The notes under the pieces: model-generated
The model's input: the letters and a program-made list of their open reading frames with translations, nothing else
Databases searched by the model: none
What the model was told of the DNA's origin: nothing
Shown here: one piece after another, positions 1 to 6,992 of the stretch
Numbering within the stretch: position 1 is the first letter of the stretch
How the letters are laid out: every line of letters starts with the position of its first letter
From: Pseudomonadota bacterium
GTDB lineage: Bacteria; Pseudomonadota; Alphaproteobacteria; Micropepsales; Micropepsaceae
Reading direction: 5' to 3'
DNA length: 16,981 bases
Assembly (NCBI GenBank): GCA_025360685.1
Contig: JANYBR010000097.1
Location: forward strand, 1-16,981
Program-made: the position numbers and the translations under genes

Positions 1-67
1 CACCTATCTCGATGTGTTGGCGCTGCGCCAGCGCATCACCATCGCCAACCAGAACGTCGACGCCGCC
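1..67. repeat. Inverted copy of 830-896 at the window edge
   Basis: Bases 1-67 are the exact reverse complement of 830-896 (position n pairs with 897-n, 67 of 67). Identity breaks at base 68, although 69-73 still match. The inner copy encodes the TYLDVLALRQR helix of the efflux gene; the outer copy carries the same codons on the opposite strand. The break lies at the GGCGGCG that closes the expected C-terminal LGG, a short stretch shared by both sites, as expected for template switching or a false fold-back join. The repeat may extend left of the window. Confidence 0.93.
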
Positions 68-1414
68 GAGCGCGCGGTAGAGGCCGATGCCGGCTTGCAG
101 GCGTGCCAGACGGATCTGGACCAGCTGGTCCTGTGCGCTGAACAGAGTCTGCTGCGTCTGCAGGACGTTGAGCAGATCGGTCACGCCCTCGCGATATTGC
201 AGCTCGGCGATGCGATAGGCTTCGGCGGCGTTGACTTCCTGCTCGTTCGTCAGACGCTCGCGCTCGGCCAGTGCCGACACCTGTCCGAGCGACGTTTCCA
301 CATCGGAGAACGCACTGAACACGGCCTTGCGATAGTCGGCGAGCAGTTCTGTCTGGCGCGCCCGTTCGAGATCGCTCTCCGCGGAGAGCCGTCCGGCATC
401 GAACACGGCCTGCAGCAGCGACGCGCCGATGCTCCAAACCATGCTGGTCGGGTTGAAGGCGGCACCGATCGAGCCGCTCAGGCTGATCTGCGGCAGGAAG
501 GCGGCGCGCGCCGCGTCGACATTGGCATGCTGCGCGAGCAATTCGGCTTCGGCCTGCGCGATGTCGGGCCGGCGTTCCAGAACACTGGAAGGAATTCCGG
601 GCTGTACGGCCGGCGCAACGATGCCGTCCAGATTGACCGCCTTCACATCGAAACCTTCCGGCGGGCGGCCGAGCAGAATGGCGAGCGCGTAGCGCGCCTC
701 GCGCTCCTGTTCCAGCAGCGAGGGAATCGTGGCTTCAACGCCCGCCAGCAACGCGCGCTGCTGCGCCAGTTCGAGGTTCGACGAGACGCCGTTCGTCACC
801 TTGGCTTCGGTGATCGCCAGAATGCGCTTGGCGGCGTCGACGTTCTGGTTGGCGATGGTGATGCGCTGGCGCAGCGCCAACACATCGAGATAGGTGTTGG
901 CGACGTCCGACGTGATCGTCAGCGCCACGGTCTGTTTGGCATAGCGCGCCGCGAGTTCGGATTGCTCGGCGGCACGAAACGTGTCGCGGTTCAGGCCCCA
1001 CAGATCGACCTCGTAGCTCGCCTGGGCCGATACGCCGAATGTGTTATGCGTGTTTCCGCCCGGAACGCCCGGACGATCGGAGCCGCTGCGCTGTGCGCTG
1101 CCCGATGCGTTGATGCTGGGAAACAGGGCGGATCCGGCAATGCCGGTCTGGGCCTGCGCCTGCAGAACGCGCGCGGTCGCGGCGATCAGGTCCAAATTCT
1201 GATCTTTCGCCTGCGTTTCCAGAGCGGGCAATTCCGCAGCGTTGAGGCTGGTCCACCAATCGAGCGCCGGCCATGCGGCCTGGTCGGCTGCAGCCGGCGC
1301 GGTGAACGCGGGTGGGACATCGCCATCTTTCAAGGCGACGGGCGGCGGTGTCGAGCATGCGGAGGTGACAATCGCCAAGGCGGCGACGGACGTCGAACGC
1401 AACAGGAATTTCAT
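1..1414 (-). CDS. Outer-membrane efflux lipoprotein, NodT/TolC family (partial, open at left edge)
   Basis: This frame is open from an ATG at 1414-1412 to the window edge (471 codons, no stop). The N-terminus has a signal sequence ending in a lipobox, TSAC, with Cys20 as the predicted lipidated residue. The sequence then reads like an RND-type outer-membrane factor: YEVDLWGLNR, an ANTYLDVLALRQR helix, GRPPEGF, ERRPDIAQAEAEL, and a second repeat with SIGASLLQAVFDAGRL. Such proteins form the outer-membrane channel of tripartite drug or metal efflux pumps. The pump and adaptor genes are not in the window. A purine-rich GAAGAGAG lies upstream of the start. Family members usually end soon after a motif like LYRALGG, which here falls at about residue 450. 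The frame then runs into an inverted copy of the gene's own interior (1-67), so the true C-terminus and stop are missing. The family call is firm; the last 22 or so residues are probably not real. Confidence 0.88.
   Translation of the reverse strand, partial: MKFLLRSTSVAALAIVTSACSTPPPVALKDGDVPPAFTAPAAADQAAWPALDWWTSLNAAELPALETQAKDQNLDLIAATARVLQAQAQTGIAGSALFPSINASGSAQRSGSDRPGVPGGNTHNTFGVSAQASYEVDLWGLNRDTFRAAEQSELAARYAKQTVALTITSDVANTYLDVLALRQRITIANQNVDAAKRILAITEAKVTNGVSSNLELAQQRALLAGVEATIPSLLEQEREARYALAILLGRPPEGFDVKAVNLDGIVAPAVQPGIPSSVLERRPDIAQAEAELLAQHANVDAARAAFLPQISLSGSIGAAFNPTSMVWSIGASLLQAVFDAGRLSAESDLERARQTELLADYRKAVFSAFSDVETSLGQVSALAERERLTNEQEVNAAEAYRIAELQYREGVTDLLNVLQTQQTLFSAQDQLVQIRLARLQAGIGLYRALGGVDVLVGDGDALAQRQHIEIG
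830..896. repeat. Inner arm of the inverted duplication
   Basis: This is the partner of 1-67. It sits inside the efflux gene, where its translation fits the protein family, so it is the original copy and the one at the edge is derived. Confidence 0.9.
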
Positions 1415-1460
1415 GGAGTCTCTCTTCGTCACCTGACGGCTTGTCCCCTGTCTACAGCAA

Positions 1461-1485
1461 GCCCGTAAAATTGAACACGCGGCAA
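1461..1485 (-). promoter_or_regulatory. Shared upstream motif (efflux gene copy)
   Basis: Read on the minus strand this is TTGCCGC, seven bases, then ATTTTACGGGC, ending 47 bases before the efflux start codon. The same arrangement (TTGTTGC, seven bases, ATTTTACGGGC) lies 38 bases before the CVNH gene start at 6648-6672. The 11-base block is identical and the spacing equal. It could be a promoter or operator; it does not match a standard -35/-10 pair. Chance is not excluded. Confidence 0.35.
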
Positions 1486-1547
1486 TTATGGCCCGACGCC
1501 GGCCAGCGCCAATGACTTTCTCAAAACAAGCTTTCCGGGCGCGGCAC

Positions 1548-1603
1548 TGGCGGCTGAACGTGTTGGCCTCGACTTGGGGATGTCTCAGCCGGTTCAGCCG
1601 CCA
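1548..1603. repeat. 12-bp perfect inverted repeat, 32-base loop
   Basis: TGGCGGCTGAAC (1548-1559) is the exact reverse complement of 1592-1603. No T-run follows on either strand, so it is not a standard terminator. It could be an operator, part of an untranslated RNA, or chance. Confidence 0.5.
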
Positions 1604-1772
1604 TTATTGACCCGGCCCCTGGGTGGAGCGCCAATGCTGGGCACGGGCCACGTGCAGCGAACTGCGGCAGGAGATTGGCCCCGCAGACGCGAACGCGAAA
1701 GTTCGAATTTGTAACGCTATGTCGCCACGCCCCACACGCAGCGTGACTCGCGAAATAAATCTTCGCAATTTC

Positions 1773-1807
1773 GGAAAAACGCACCGCTCGGGCTCCAGGA
1801 GCGGTGC
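1773..1807 (-). terminator. Rho-independent terminator of the TPR gene
   Basis: A perfect 9-bp stem (1781-1789 with 1799-1807) encloses a 9-base loop. On the minus strand it is followed by GTTTTTCC. It starts 20 bases after the stop of the minus-strand TPR gene, the normal place for an intrinsic terminator. Confidence 0.82.
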
Positions 1808-1827
1808 CTACATTAAATGCCAGACGC

Positions 1828-2400
1828 TCAGGTGCCCGACGGCTTTTCGACGACCTTGAATCGTTTCAGTTCGTCGCTCGCGAGGCTGAAGTTCGGCGCG
1901 ATCACCAGGGCCTGCCGGTAATCGTCATAGGCCGCCTGCAGGTTGCCCAGTGCCTCATCGGCGATGGCCCGATCGAAGTAGGCGACCTGTGGCTGCTTGG
2001 CGCCGAGCGCGAGGCCCTTGTTAATGTCCCTGATCGCATCGGCATATTTCCTCTGCGCAATCAAGGTGGCACCGCGATCGACATAGCCTTCGGCCAGATT
2101 CGCGTTGATTGCGATTCCGGCATTGAAGTCATCCTGCGCCGCGTTGATCTTTCCTTGGCTCAGTTCGATCACGCCGCGGTTGACCAATGTCGCTGCGCGA
2201 TCCGTTTCACTCAGGGCGCCGACCAGCGCTTCATTGCAGGACATGATGGCTTCGCGCCCATTCCGACCGGAATCGGCAGCTTCGTAGCAGAGTTGCGCCG
2301 CGCCGCCGCCGATCACGGTTACCGCTGCCTGGGCGCTGCCAAGTGAAAACATGAATGCAGCGCCGCCGATGACGAGTGCCGAACGCAAACGGTTGCTCAT
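1828..2400 (-). CDS. Secreted tetratricopeptide-repeat protein
   Basis: The 190-residue product starts at the ATG at 2400-2398, behind a strong GAGGAGG ribosome site. The open frame extends further upstream, but this start gives a clean signal peptide (basic SNRLRS, hydrophobic core, SAQA cleavage near residue 25). At least three TPR units follow at about 69-102, 103-136 and 137-170; the second contains YVDRGATLIAQRKYADAI and the third YFDRAIADEALGNLQAA. Cys38 and Cys55 precede the repeats and might pair in the periplasm. TPR proteins hold partner proteins, but no partner is indicated here, so the specific role is unknown. It is a single-gene unit, divergent from the DMT-type gene, with its own terminator. 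Confidence 0.85.
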   Translation of the reverse strand: MSNRLRSALVIGGAAFMFSLGSAQAAVTVIGGGAAQLCYEAADSGRNGREAIMSCNEALVGALSETDRAATLVNRGVIELSQGKINAAQDDFNAGIAINANLAEGYVDRGATLIAQRKYADAIRDINKGLALGAKQPQVAYFDRAIADEALGNLQAAYDDYRQALVIAPNFSLASDELKRFKVVEKPSGT

Positions 2401-2541
2401 GAGAGCCTCCTCGCTGAAAAGCACGCTATGATGGCATTTTGTGCAGTGAGTCGTCCACGGCGGTAGCACTGTAAAGAGTGCCAAATACGAGTTCGCGCGC
2501 CTCAAAACTGGCCACCGAGCCATTTGCAAGAGAGGATTTCG

Positions 2542-2883
2542 ATGCCCTGGCCACTGATGCTTCCCGTGCTTTTGCTCAGCGTATCCAACGTTTTCATGAC
2601 CTTTGCCTGGTACGGGCAGCTGCGATTTCCCGCGACGCCGGTGTGGATTCTGGTACTGGCCGGCTGGGGGATTGCCTTCTTCGAATACTGCTTCGCAGTG
2701 CCGGCGAACCATTATGGCCATCAGGTCTATTCCGCGGCCCAGCTCAAGACAATTCAGGAAGTCGTTACGCTGATCGTGTTCGCGGGCTTCTCGGTGCTTT
2801 ATCTGGGCGAAGCCATTCGCTGGAATCATGTCGCGGCATTCGCGTGCCTGATCGGCGCGGCCTATTTCTCGTTTGCGAAGTGA
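2542..2883 (+). CDS. DMT-family small membrane protein (DUF486 type)
   Basis: The 113-residue product has four hydrophobic helices (about 5-24, 33-52, 72-92, 95-112) and resembles the DUF486/COG3169 group of the drug/metabolite transporter superfamily. Typical stretches are SNVFMTFAWYGQL, FFEYCFAVPANHYG and AAQLKTIQEVVTL. These short proteins probably work as dimers in the inner membrane; the substrate is unknown. I chose the ATG at 2542, with AGAGAGG just upstream, over an in-frame TTG at 2524 that would place the ribosome site inside the gene. The gene converges on the lipoprotein gene with 7 bases between stops and no terminator. Family call fairly sure, function not. Confidence 0.87.
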   Translation: MPWPLMLPVLLLSVSNVFMTFAWYGQLRFPATPVWILVLAGWGIAFFEYCFAVPANHYGHQVYSAAQLKTIQEVVTLIVFAGFSVLYLGEAIRWNHVAAFACLIGAAYFSFAK

Positions 2884-2890
2884 GCCGCCT

Positions 2891-3331
2891 TCAGTGCGGC
2901 CACGGATTGCTGCTGAAGTCGCTGACCGGATGCAGCGGGATGCGGATCGCCGGCAGCGTGCCGAGATATACGTAGAGTGTCATGGAGTTCGTCGCGCGAT
3001 CCCAGTCGATCTGCGGCGCGAAACCCCCGGGCTTGCGAAACGTCGTGCCGTCGAAATCCATCGCACGCGGTGCCACGTCGCCCCAGGCGCCTGCCAGCCG
3101 GTCTGCCATGTTCTGACGCATCGCCGAGCGGTCCGATTCATTGGCGATGCCGGGATCGCTGACGTCGGGCGCACTCATCCGAGCCTGGGCGTTGGGTGCA
3201 AGCTCCAGGCGCGCGGCGATGAAGGTGCCGCCCTGCTCGTAGGTTCCCTCCCAGCGGCCAACCGGAGGCGCCGGTTTGGAACAGGAAACAAGCAGCAGCG
3301 CGGCAAACAGGACGGCTATGACCGGGCGCAT
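2891..3331 (-). CDS. Small predicted lipoprotein of unknown function
   Basis: The 146-residue product begins with MRPVIAVLFAALLLVSC, a lipoprotein signal with lipobox LVSC and Cys17 as the lipidated residue. The mature part starts SKPAPPVGRWEGTYEQGG and continues with short strand-like segments (FIAARLELAP, NSMTLYVYLGTLPAIRIPL), suggesting a small beta-rich domain. I do not recognise the family. A GAGG lies about 10 bases before the ATG. It is transcribed away from the aminotransferase gene, and its stop is 7 bases from that of the convergent DMT-type gene. The lipoprotein call rests on the signal; the function is unknown. Confidence 0.75.
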   Translation of the reverse strand: MRPVIAVLFAALLLVSCSKPAPPVGRWEGTYEQGGTFIAARLELAPNAQARMSAPDVSDPGIANESDRSAMRQNMADRLAGAWGDVAPRAMDFDGTTFRKPGGFAPQIDWDRATNSMTLYVYLGTLPAIRIPLHPVSDFSSNPWPH

Positions 3332-3488
3332 CTCACCGAACCTCGAATCGGCGCGCCAAGACTAGTCCGGATTTTGGGTTGAGAAACCGTCATACCGGCC
3401 ACGCGGACCGACATTTGATTCGCTTAACCCTTGTGCGTCAGTGCCCGCCATTGATAGGTCATCTGCTTCATCGCCAGAGACCAGTGCC

Positions 3489-4721
3489 ATGCCGCAGCCA
3501 GCCAGCCAGCCTTTGCCGAATGGTTTCCTTTCGGAGTCGCTTGGCCGCATTCAGCCGTCGCCGACCATTGCGGTGACGCAAAAGGCGCGCGACTTGAAAG
3601 CGGCGGGTCGCGACGTGATCGGGTTGGGGGCCGGTGAACCCGATTTCGACACGCCGGACAACATCAAGGAGGCGGCGATCGCAGCGATCCGCCGCGGCGA
3701 GACGAAATATACCGCTGTCGAAGGCATTCCGGAACTGCGCGCCGCGGTGGCGCGGAAATTCAAGCGCGAGAACAACCTCGATTACACGGTGGCGCAGACA
3801 TTCGTCGCGCCGGGCGGCAAGGCCATCGTCTACAACGCGCTTTTGGCGACGCTCAATCCGGGCGACGAAGTGATCTGCGTCGCGCCCTATTGGGTCAGCT
3901 ATCCCGACATCGTGTTGCTCGGCGGCGCCAGGCCGGTGATCGTCGAAGCGCGTCTCGAGGATGGCTTTCGCTTGACTCCGGCGGCGCTCGAAGCGGCGAT
4001 CACGCCGAAGACGAAGTGGCTGATCTTCAACCAGCCGTGCAATCCGACTGGCGCCTGCTATACGCGCGCGCAGTTGAAGGCGCTGACCGATGTGCTGATG
4101 AAGCATCCGCAGGTCTGGGTGCTGACCGACGACATGTACGAGCATCTGGTCTATGGCGGCTTCAAGTTCTCGACCATCGCGGAGGTCGAGCCCGGCCTCT
4201 ACGGCCGCACGCTGACGATGAACGGCGTGTCGAAGGCTTATGCGATGACGGGATGGCGCATCGGTTATTGCGCCGGCCCCGAGCCACTGATCAAGGCGAT
4301 GGCGAAGCTGCAATCGCAATCCGCCTCGAATGCTTCGTCGATCTCGCAATGGGCGAGCGTCGAGGCGCTCAACGGTCCGCAGGATTTCATACCGAAATTT
4401 CAGAAGATATTTGAGGAGCGGCGCGACCTGGTGGTCTCGATGCTCAACCAGGCGCAGGGCATCGAGTGTCCCAAGCCGGAGGGCGCGTTCTATGTCTATC
4501 CCACCATCCGCAAGCTGATCGGCAAGGCGGCGCCAAGCGGAAAAGTCATTGCCAGCGATGAGGATTTTGCCCGCGAGTTGCTGGAGTCCGAAGGCGTGGC
4601 GGTGGTGCATGGCGCCGCGTTCGGCCTGTCGCCGTTCTTTCGCATATCGTATGCGACATCGAACAAGGCGCTCGAAGACGCGTGCAATCGTATTCAAAGG
4701 TTCTGCGGAAACTTGCGCTGA
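3489..4721 (+). CDS. aspC: Aspartate aminotransferase (class I PLP-dependent, subgroup Ib)
   Basis: The 410-residue product transfers the amino group between aspartate and 2-oxoglutarate in the cytoplasm, linking amino-acid synthesis with the TCA cycle. Evidence includes the N-terminal SESLGRIQPSPTIAVTQKAR, the glycine-rich GLGAGEPDFDTP, the NPTGA loop, LTDDMYEHL with the Asp that contacts the PLP ring nitrogen, Lys249 in NGVSKAYAMTGWRIGY that forms the Schiff base, and the C-terminal FFRISYATS Arg that binds the substrate carboxylate. Length is normal. I chose the ATG at 3489 because it gives the usual N-terminus; an upstream GTG at 3441 adds residues untypical of the family. The ribosome site is weak. 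In this group some enzymes also accept prephenate, which cannot be judged here. A long minus-strand frame over this gene is a shadow. Confidence 0.95.
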   Translation: MPQPASQPLPNGFLSESLGRIQPSPTIAVTQKARDLKAAGRDVIGLGAGEPDFDTPDNIKEAAIAAIRRGETKYTAVEGIPELRAAVARKFKRENNLDYTVAQTFVAPGGKAIVYNALLATLNPGDEVICVAPYWVSYPDIVLLGGARPVIVEARLEDGFRLTPAALEAAITPKTKWLIFNQPCNPTGACYTRAQLKALTDVLMKHPQVWVLTDDMYEHLVYGGFKFSTIAEVEPGLYGRTLTMNGVSKAYAMTGWRIGYCAGPEPLIKAMAKLQSQSASNASSISQWASVEALNGPQDFIPKFQKIFEERRDLVVSMLNQAQGIECPKPEGAFYVYPTIRKLIGKAAPSGKVIASDEDFARELLESEGVAVVHGAAFGLSPFFRISYATSNKALEDACNRIQRFCGNLR

Positions 4722-4776
4722 ACCGGTGCCGAGACAAGGAGCTTACGTAAGACGAAGTTCCTCTTTGCGCGATGCC

Positions 4777-4815
4777 ATTAGATACGAAGTAAAATAATTT
4801 CATTTTACATCTAAT
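4777..4815. promoter_or_regulatory. AT-rich nested palindrome between aspC and the barrel gene
   Basis: Two 7-bp arms are nested. ATTAGAT (4777-4783) pairs with ATCTAAT (4809-4815), and GTAAAAT (4789-4795) pairs with ATTTTAC (4802-4808) around a 6-base loop; five unpaired bases lie on the left side only. It is strikingly AT-rich for this DNA. It lies 52 bases before the barrel start, so it may be an operator or leader hairpin. It could also end aspC transcription, but no U-run follows. A 10-bp palindrome, CTTACGTAAG, lies at 4742-4751. Confidence 0.5.
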
Positions 4816-4866
4816 ACTATTCGCCAAAAGTCCTGATTAAGAAATGAACTTTAGCTTTGCGCCCTT

Positions 4867-6069
4867 ATGCGCAAGTGCCTTTTACCGCTGCTCACCGTTT
4901 GCATCGCTCTCGTGACGAGCGCGAAGGCTGCCGACTTCTCATTCGACGGCTATATCGATGTGCGTCTGGTGTTTCCGAGCGGCGAAAGGAGCTGGCTCGA
5001 TGGCGGACTGGGAAAGTTTCGCTTCGGTTCGGGGCAGCCATCGCCCAATTTCAGATTTGCCGAAGCCGTTGGCCAGGCGAGTGTCGCGGTTACTCCGGAA
5101 CTTCACGGCGTGGTGCTGGCGCGCATCGAGCCTGAGGATCGCACAGGCGCCGATCTGCTTGAGACCTATGTATCGTGGCGGCCCGAAGCGAACGGCAATT
5201 GGCGCTGGAGCGCGAAAGGCGGCGTGTTCATGCCGCCGATCTCGCTTGAAAATGACGACCTGGGGTGGACCAGCTCCTACACGCTGACACCTTCGGCCAT
5301 CAACAGCTGGGTCGGAAACGAACTGCGCACGATCGGCGGCGAAGGCTCGGCGGAATGGCATGGGCCGGCCGGTACGATCAGCGCGACGGGCGCACTGTTC
5401 TGCTGCAACGAACCGGCCGGCGTTCTGATCGCCAAGCAAGGCTGGACACTAGACGATCGGCCCACAGGACTGCTCGAGCGCGCCCGCCTGCCTGACGGGT
5501 TCATGAAATCGTCGCCGACGCCGCTGCATCGTCGCGCCGGACTGTTCGAGAATATCGACGGCCGCATCGGCTGGTACGGCATGTTGCGCTGGAGCATTCC
5601 CGACTTCGGGCAAGTCGCCGCATTCTACTACGACAACGACGCCGAGGCGGACGAGCACACTTTGCGAGATCATTCCTGGCGTACCAGCTTCTGGAATGTC
5701 TCCTACAGAGGCCAGATCGAGGGCATCACGCTATTGGCCCAGGCGCTCAGTGGCGAGACCTATATCGGCTACGAACCGTCTCATATCACGCGGTTCGACT
5801 CGGCATACGCGCTCGCCAGCTATGACATCGGCGATTGGCGCCTGTCGGGCCGCGCCGAGGCGTTTGCAACGCGCAGCTCTTCGTCGGTCCAGAGAGACGA
5901 GGATGGTCACGCCCTCACCGCCGCCACGTCATGGAGCGCGCGCAGCTGGCTTCGCTTCACCGGCGAGCTGATCCGGCTGTCCAGCCGTCGGGCCGAGCGG
6001 GCCGTCTTCCGCGAGCCGGCCAATCGGACCGACACGCAATTTCAGCTGAACGCCCGTCTGTTCTTTTGA
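4867..6069 (+). CDS. Predicted outer-membrane beta-barrel protein (paralogue of the gene at 16397)
   Basis: The 400-residue product has a signal peptide (MRKCLLPLLTV..., cleavage near AKA/ADF at 21-22). The mature chain has many short amphipathic strands and ends QFQLNARLFF, a terminal Phe of the kind recognised by the BAM complex. It has no TonB box or plug domain. Two well-marked blocks, PPISLENDDLGW and TPSAINSWVGNELRTIGGEG, are nearly repeated in the gene at 16397, as are LDGGLGK, ADLLE and PAGVLI. I do not know a named family; a porin-like channel or outer-membrane structural protein is an inference. There is no clear ribosome site before the ATG at 4867, and the upstream region is AT-rich with a nested palindrome. 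It converges on the CVNH gene, with 58 bases between stops. Confidence 0.8.
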   Translation: MRKCLLPLLTVCIALVTSAKAADFSFDGYIDVRLVFPSGERSWLDGGLGKFRFGSGQPSPNFRFAEAVGQASVAVTPELHGVVLARIEPEDRTGADLLETYVSWRPEANGNWRWSAKGGVFMPPISLENDDLGWTSSYTLTPSAINSWVGNELRTIGGEGSAEWHGPAGTISATGALFCCNEPAGVLIAKQGWTLDDRPTGLLERARLPDGFMKSSPTPLHRRAGLFENIDGRIGWYGMLRWSIPDFGQVAAFYYDNDAEADEHTLRDHSWRTSFWNVSYRGQIEGITLLAQALSGETYIGYEPSHITRFDSAYALASYDIGDWRLSGRAEAFATRSSSSVQRDEDGHALTAATSWSARSWLRFTGELIRLSSRRAERAVFREPANRTDTQFQLNARLFF

Positions 6070-6127
6070 GCGCGCCGGCCGGCGGCAAGTCGCGCCAGCA
6101 CGACCCACCGCCGGACAATCAACTTCC

Positions 6128-6610
6128 TCAGAAGCGGCCGCCGCAAACCAGCCGGCCGTTCGAGTTCCATATCCTGCCGTTGCAGTCATAGGCATATGGC
6201 AGCTCGGACCAGCGCCAGCCGCCATCGCGGCGTTGGCAGGTCGCCTTCAAGGTGTAGCCGTCCATGCGGATGTTCGTGCAAGTCCGGTCATAGGGGCCGG
6301 ACGGTCCACCATAATCATCGGTGCGATCCCAGCCATGCCCGTGCCAGCTGCTGCGGTCGGAACATTCTAGCTGGCCGTTGTCGTTCGCGATATTGCCGTC
6401 GCAATTGTCGGCATTGGGCAGCCAGCTGTTTCGCCACGTGCCATTGTAACGGCGGCAGGTCGCCGTCAACGTGTCGCCGTCGAAGTTGATGTGTCTGCAA
6501 GAACCAACATACGACCCGCTCGGAGCCCAGCGTGCCTGGGCCGGCGAAATCAGTGAGATGCATGAAACCAGCGCTGCCAGAACGAGTGCTGCATAACCAA
6601 GCCTGTGCAT
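6128..6610 (-). CDS. Secreted cyanovirin-N-like (CVNH) lectin-type protein
   Basis: The 160-residue product starts at an ATG (6610-6608) seven bases after GGGGA. It has an N-terminal export signal; cleavage after AQA (residue 26) is likely, though LVSC at 14-17 could also be read as a lipobox. The mature part holds two similar halves of about 50 residues (32-83 and 106-156), each with the pattern C-x-N/H-I..G..L.A.C.R..G.W..S.L....C.G.I.N.NG.L.C. This matches the tandem fold of cyanovirin-N homology domains, which bind mannose-rich glycans. Each half has four Cys (38, 52, 70, 83 and 111, 125, 143, 156), suggesting disulfides outside the cytoplasm. A Gly/Asp/His-rich linker of about 22 residues separates them. 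Sugar binding is inferred from family, not shown. The gene stands alone, divergent from the EF-G-like gene. Confidence 0.82.
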   Translation of the reverse strand: MHRLGYAALVLAALVSCISLISPAQARWAPSGSYVGSCRHINFDGDTLTATCRRYNGTWRNSWLPNADNCDGNIANDNGQLECSDRSSWHGHGWDRTDDYGGPSGPYDRTCTNIRMDGYTLKATCQRRDGGWRWSELPYAYDCNGRIWNSNGRLVCGGRF

Positions 6611-6647
6611 GTCAAATCCCCATCGACTCTCTCCACCCAACAATCAT

Positions 6648-6672
6648 GCCCGTAAAATGTGGACAGCAACAA
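6648..6672 (-). promoter_or_regulatory. Shared upstream motif (CVNH gene copy)
   Basis: Read on the minus strand this is TTGTTGC, seven bases, then ATTTTACGGGC, ending 38 bases before the CVNH start. It matches the element upstream of the efflux gene at 1461-1485 with identical spacing. The intervening seven bases differ completely, as in a two-block binding site. Confidence 0.35.
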
Positions 6673-6958
6673 GGCGATTTGGCTGCAACGAACTGCTGGC
6701 GGCAAAGCGGTCCGCGAACCAGCGCCTGCCTGCGCGCCGCTTCGGCTGTTCTGTTCGCAACCGCGACGCGGGGGCGAAATGAAATATCATTGGATTCATG
6801 GTGTTCGCGGAGCCATCCATCCCCAACGCATCATTCATCTTACCGTCAAATTTGATGGCGAACGGCTTGCGTTCGCACGGGCACGGCGCGACGATCACGC
6901 ATTGAAGAGGGGCGCGTGACGCGGCCCGACGACCCGGGAAAAGCGCCCGCCGCGCCCC

Positions 6959-6978
6959 GGACCCTGCTTTCAGGGTCC
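6959..6978 (+). promoter_or_regulatory. Leader hairpin just before the EF-G-like ribosome site
   Basis: GGACCCTG (6959-6966) and CAGGGTCC (6971-6978) form a perfect 8-bp stem with the 4-base loop CTTT. The ribosome site GGAGG (6982-6986) begins three bases later. No U-run follows, so it is not a standard terminator; it might affect initiation or mRNA stability. Confidence 0.5.
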
Positions 6979-6992
6979 GATGGAGGCGCACA

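Larger units (their letters stand above)
1415..1772. other. Intergenic region with no supported gene
   Basis: This stretch lies between the efflux start and the terminator of the TPR gene. Short open frames exist on both strands but none has a ribosome site or a recognisable product. It holds the shared upstream motif (1461-1485) and a 12-base inverted repeat (1548-1603). Confidence 0.6.
6611..6992. other. Divergent intergenic region, CVNH / EF-G-like
   Basis: The 382 bases between the two divergent start codons hold no gene I can support. Small open frames on both strands lack ribosome sites and recognisable sequence. The region must hold promoters in both directions; I see the motif at 6648-6672 and the hairpin at 6959-6978, but no convincing -35/-10 pair for the EF-G-like gene. 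Confidence 0.6.

Noticed and set aside
14..1468. Plus-strand open frame of 484 codons at the left end
   Set aside because: It lies antisense to the efflux gene, whose minus-strand product has a lipobox and family motifs; the plus product has no recognisable motif. It is a shadow caused by GC-rich codon use.
3468..4697. Minus-strand open frame of 409 codons
   Set aside because: It is antisense to the aspartate aminotransferase gene, is rich in Arg, His and Asp, and has no recognisable domain.
6070..6127. GC palindrome between the barrel and CVNH genes as a terminator
   Set aside because: CGCCGGCCGGCG is self-complementary but has no loop of normal size and no T-run on either side.
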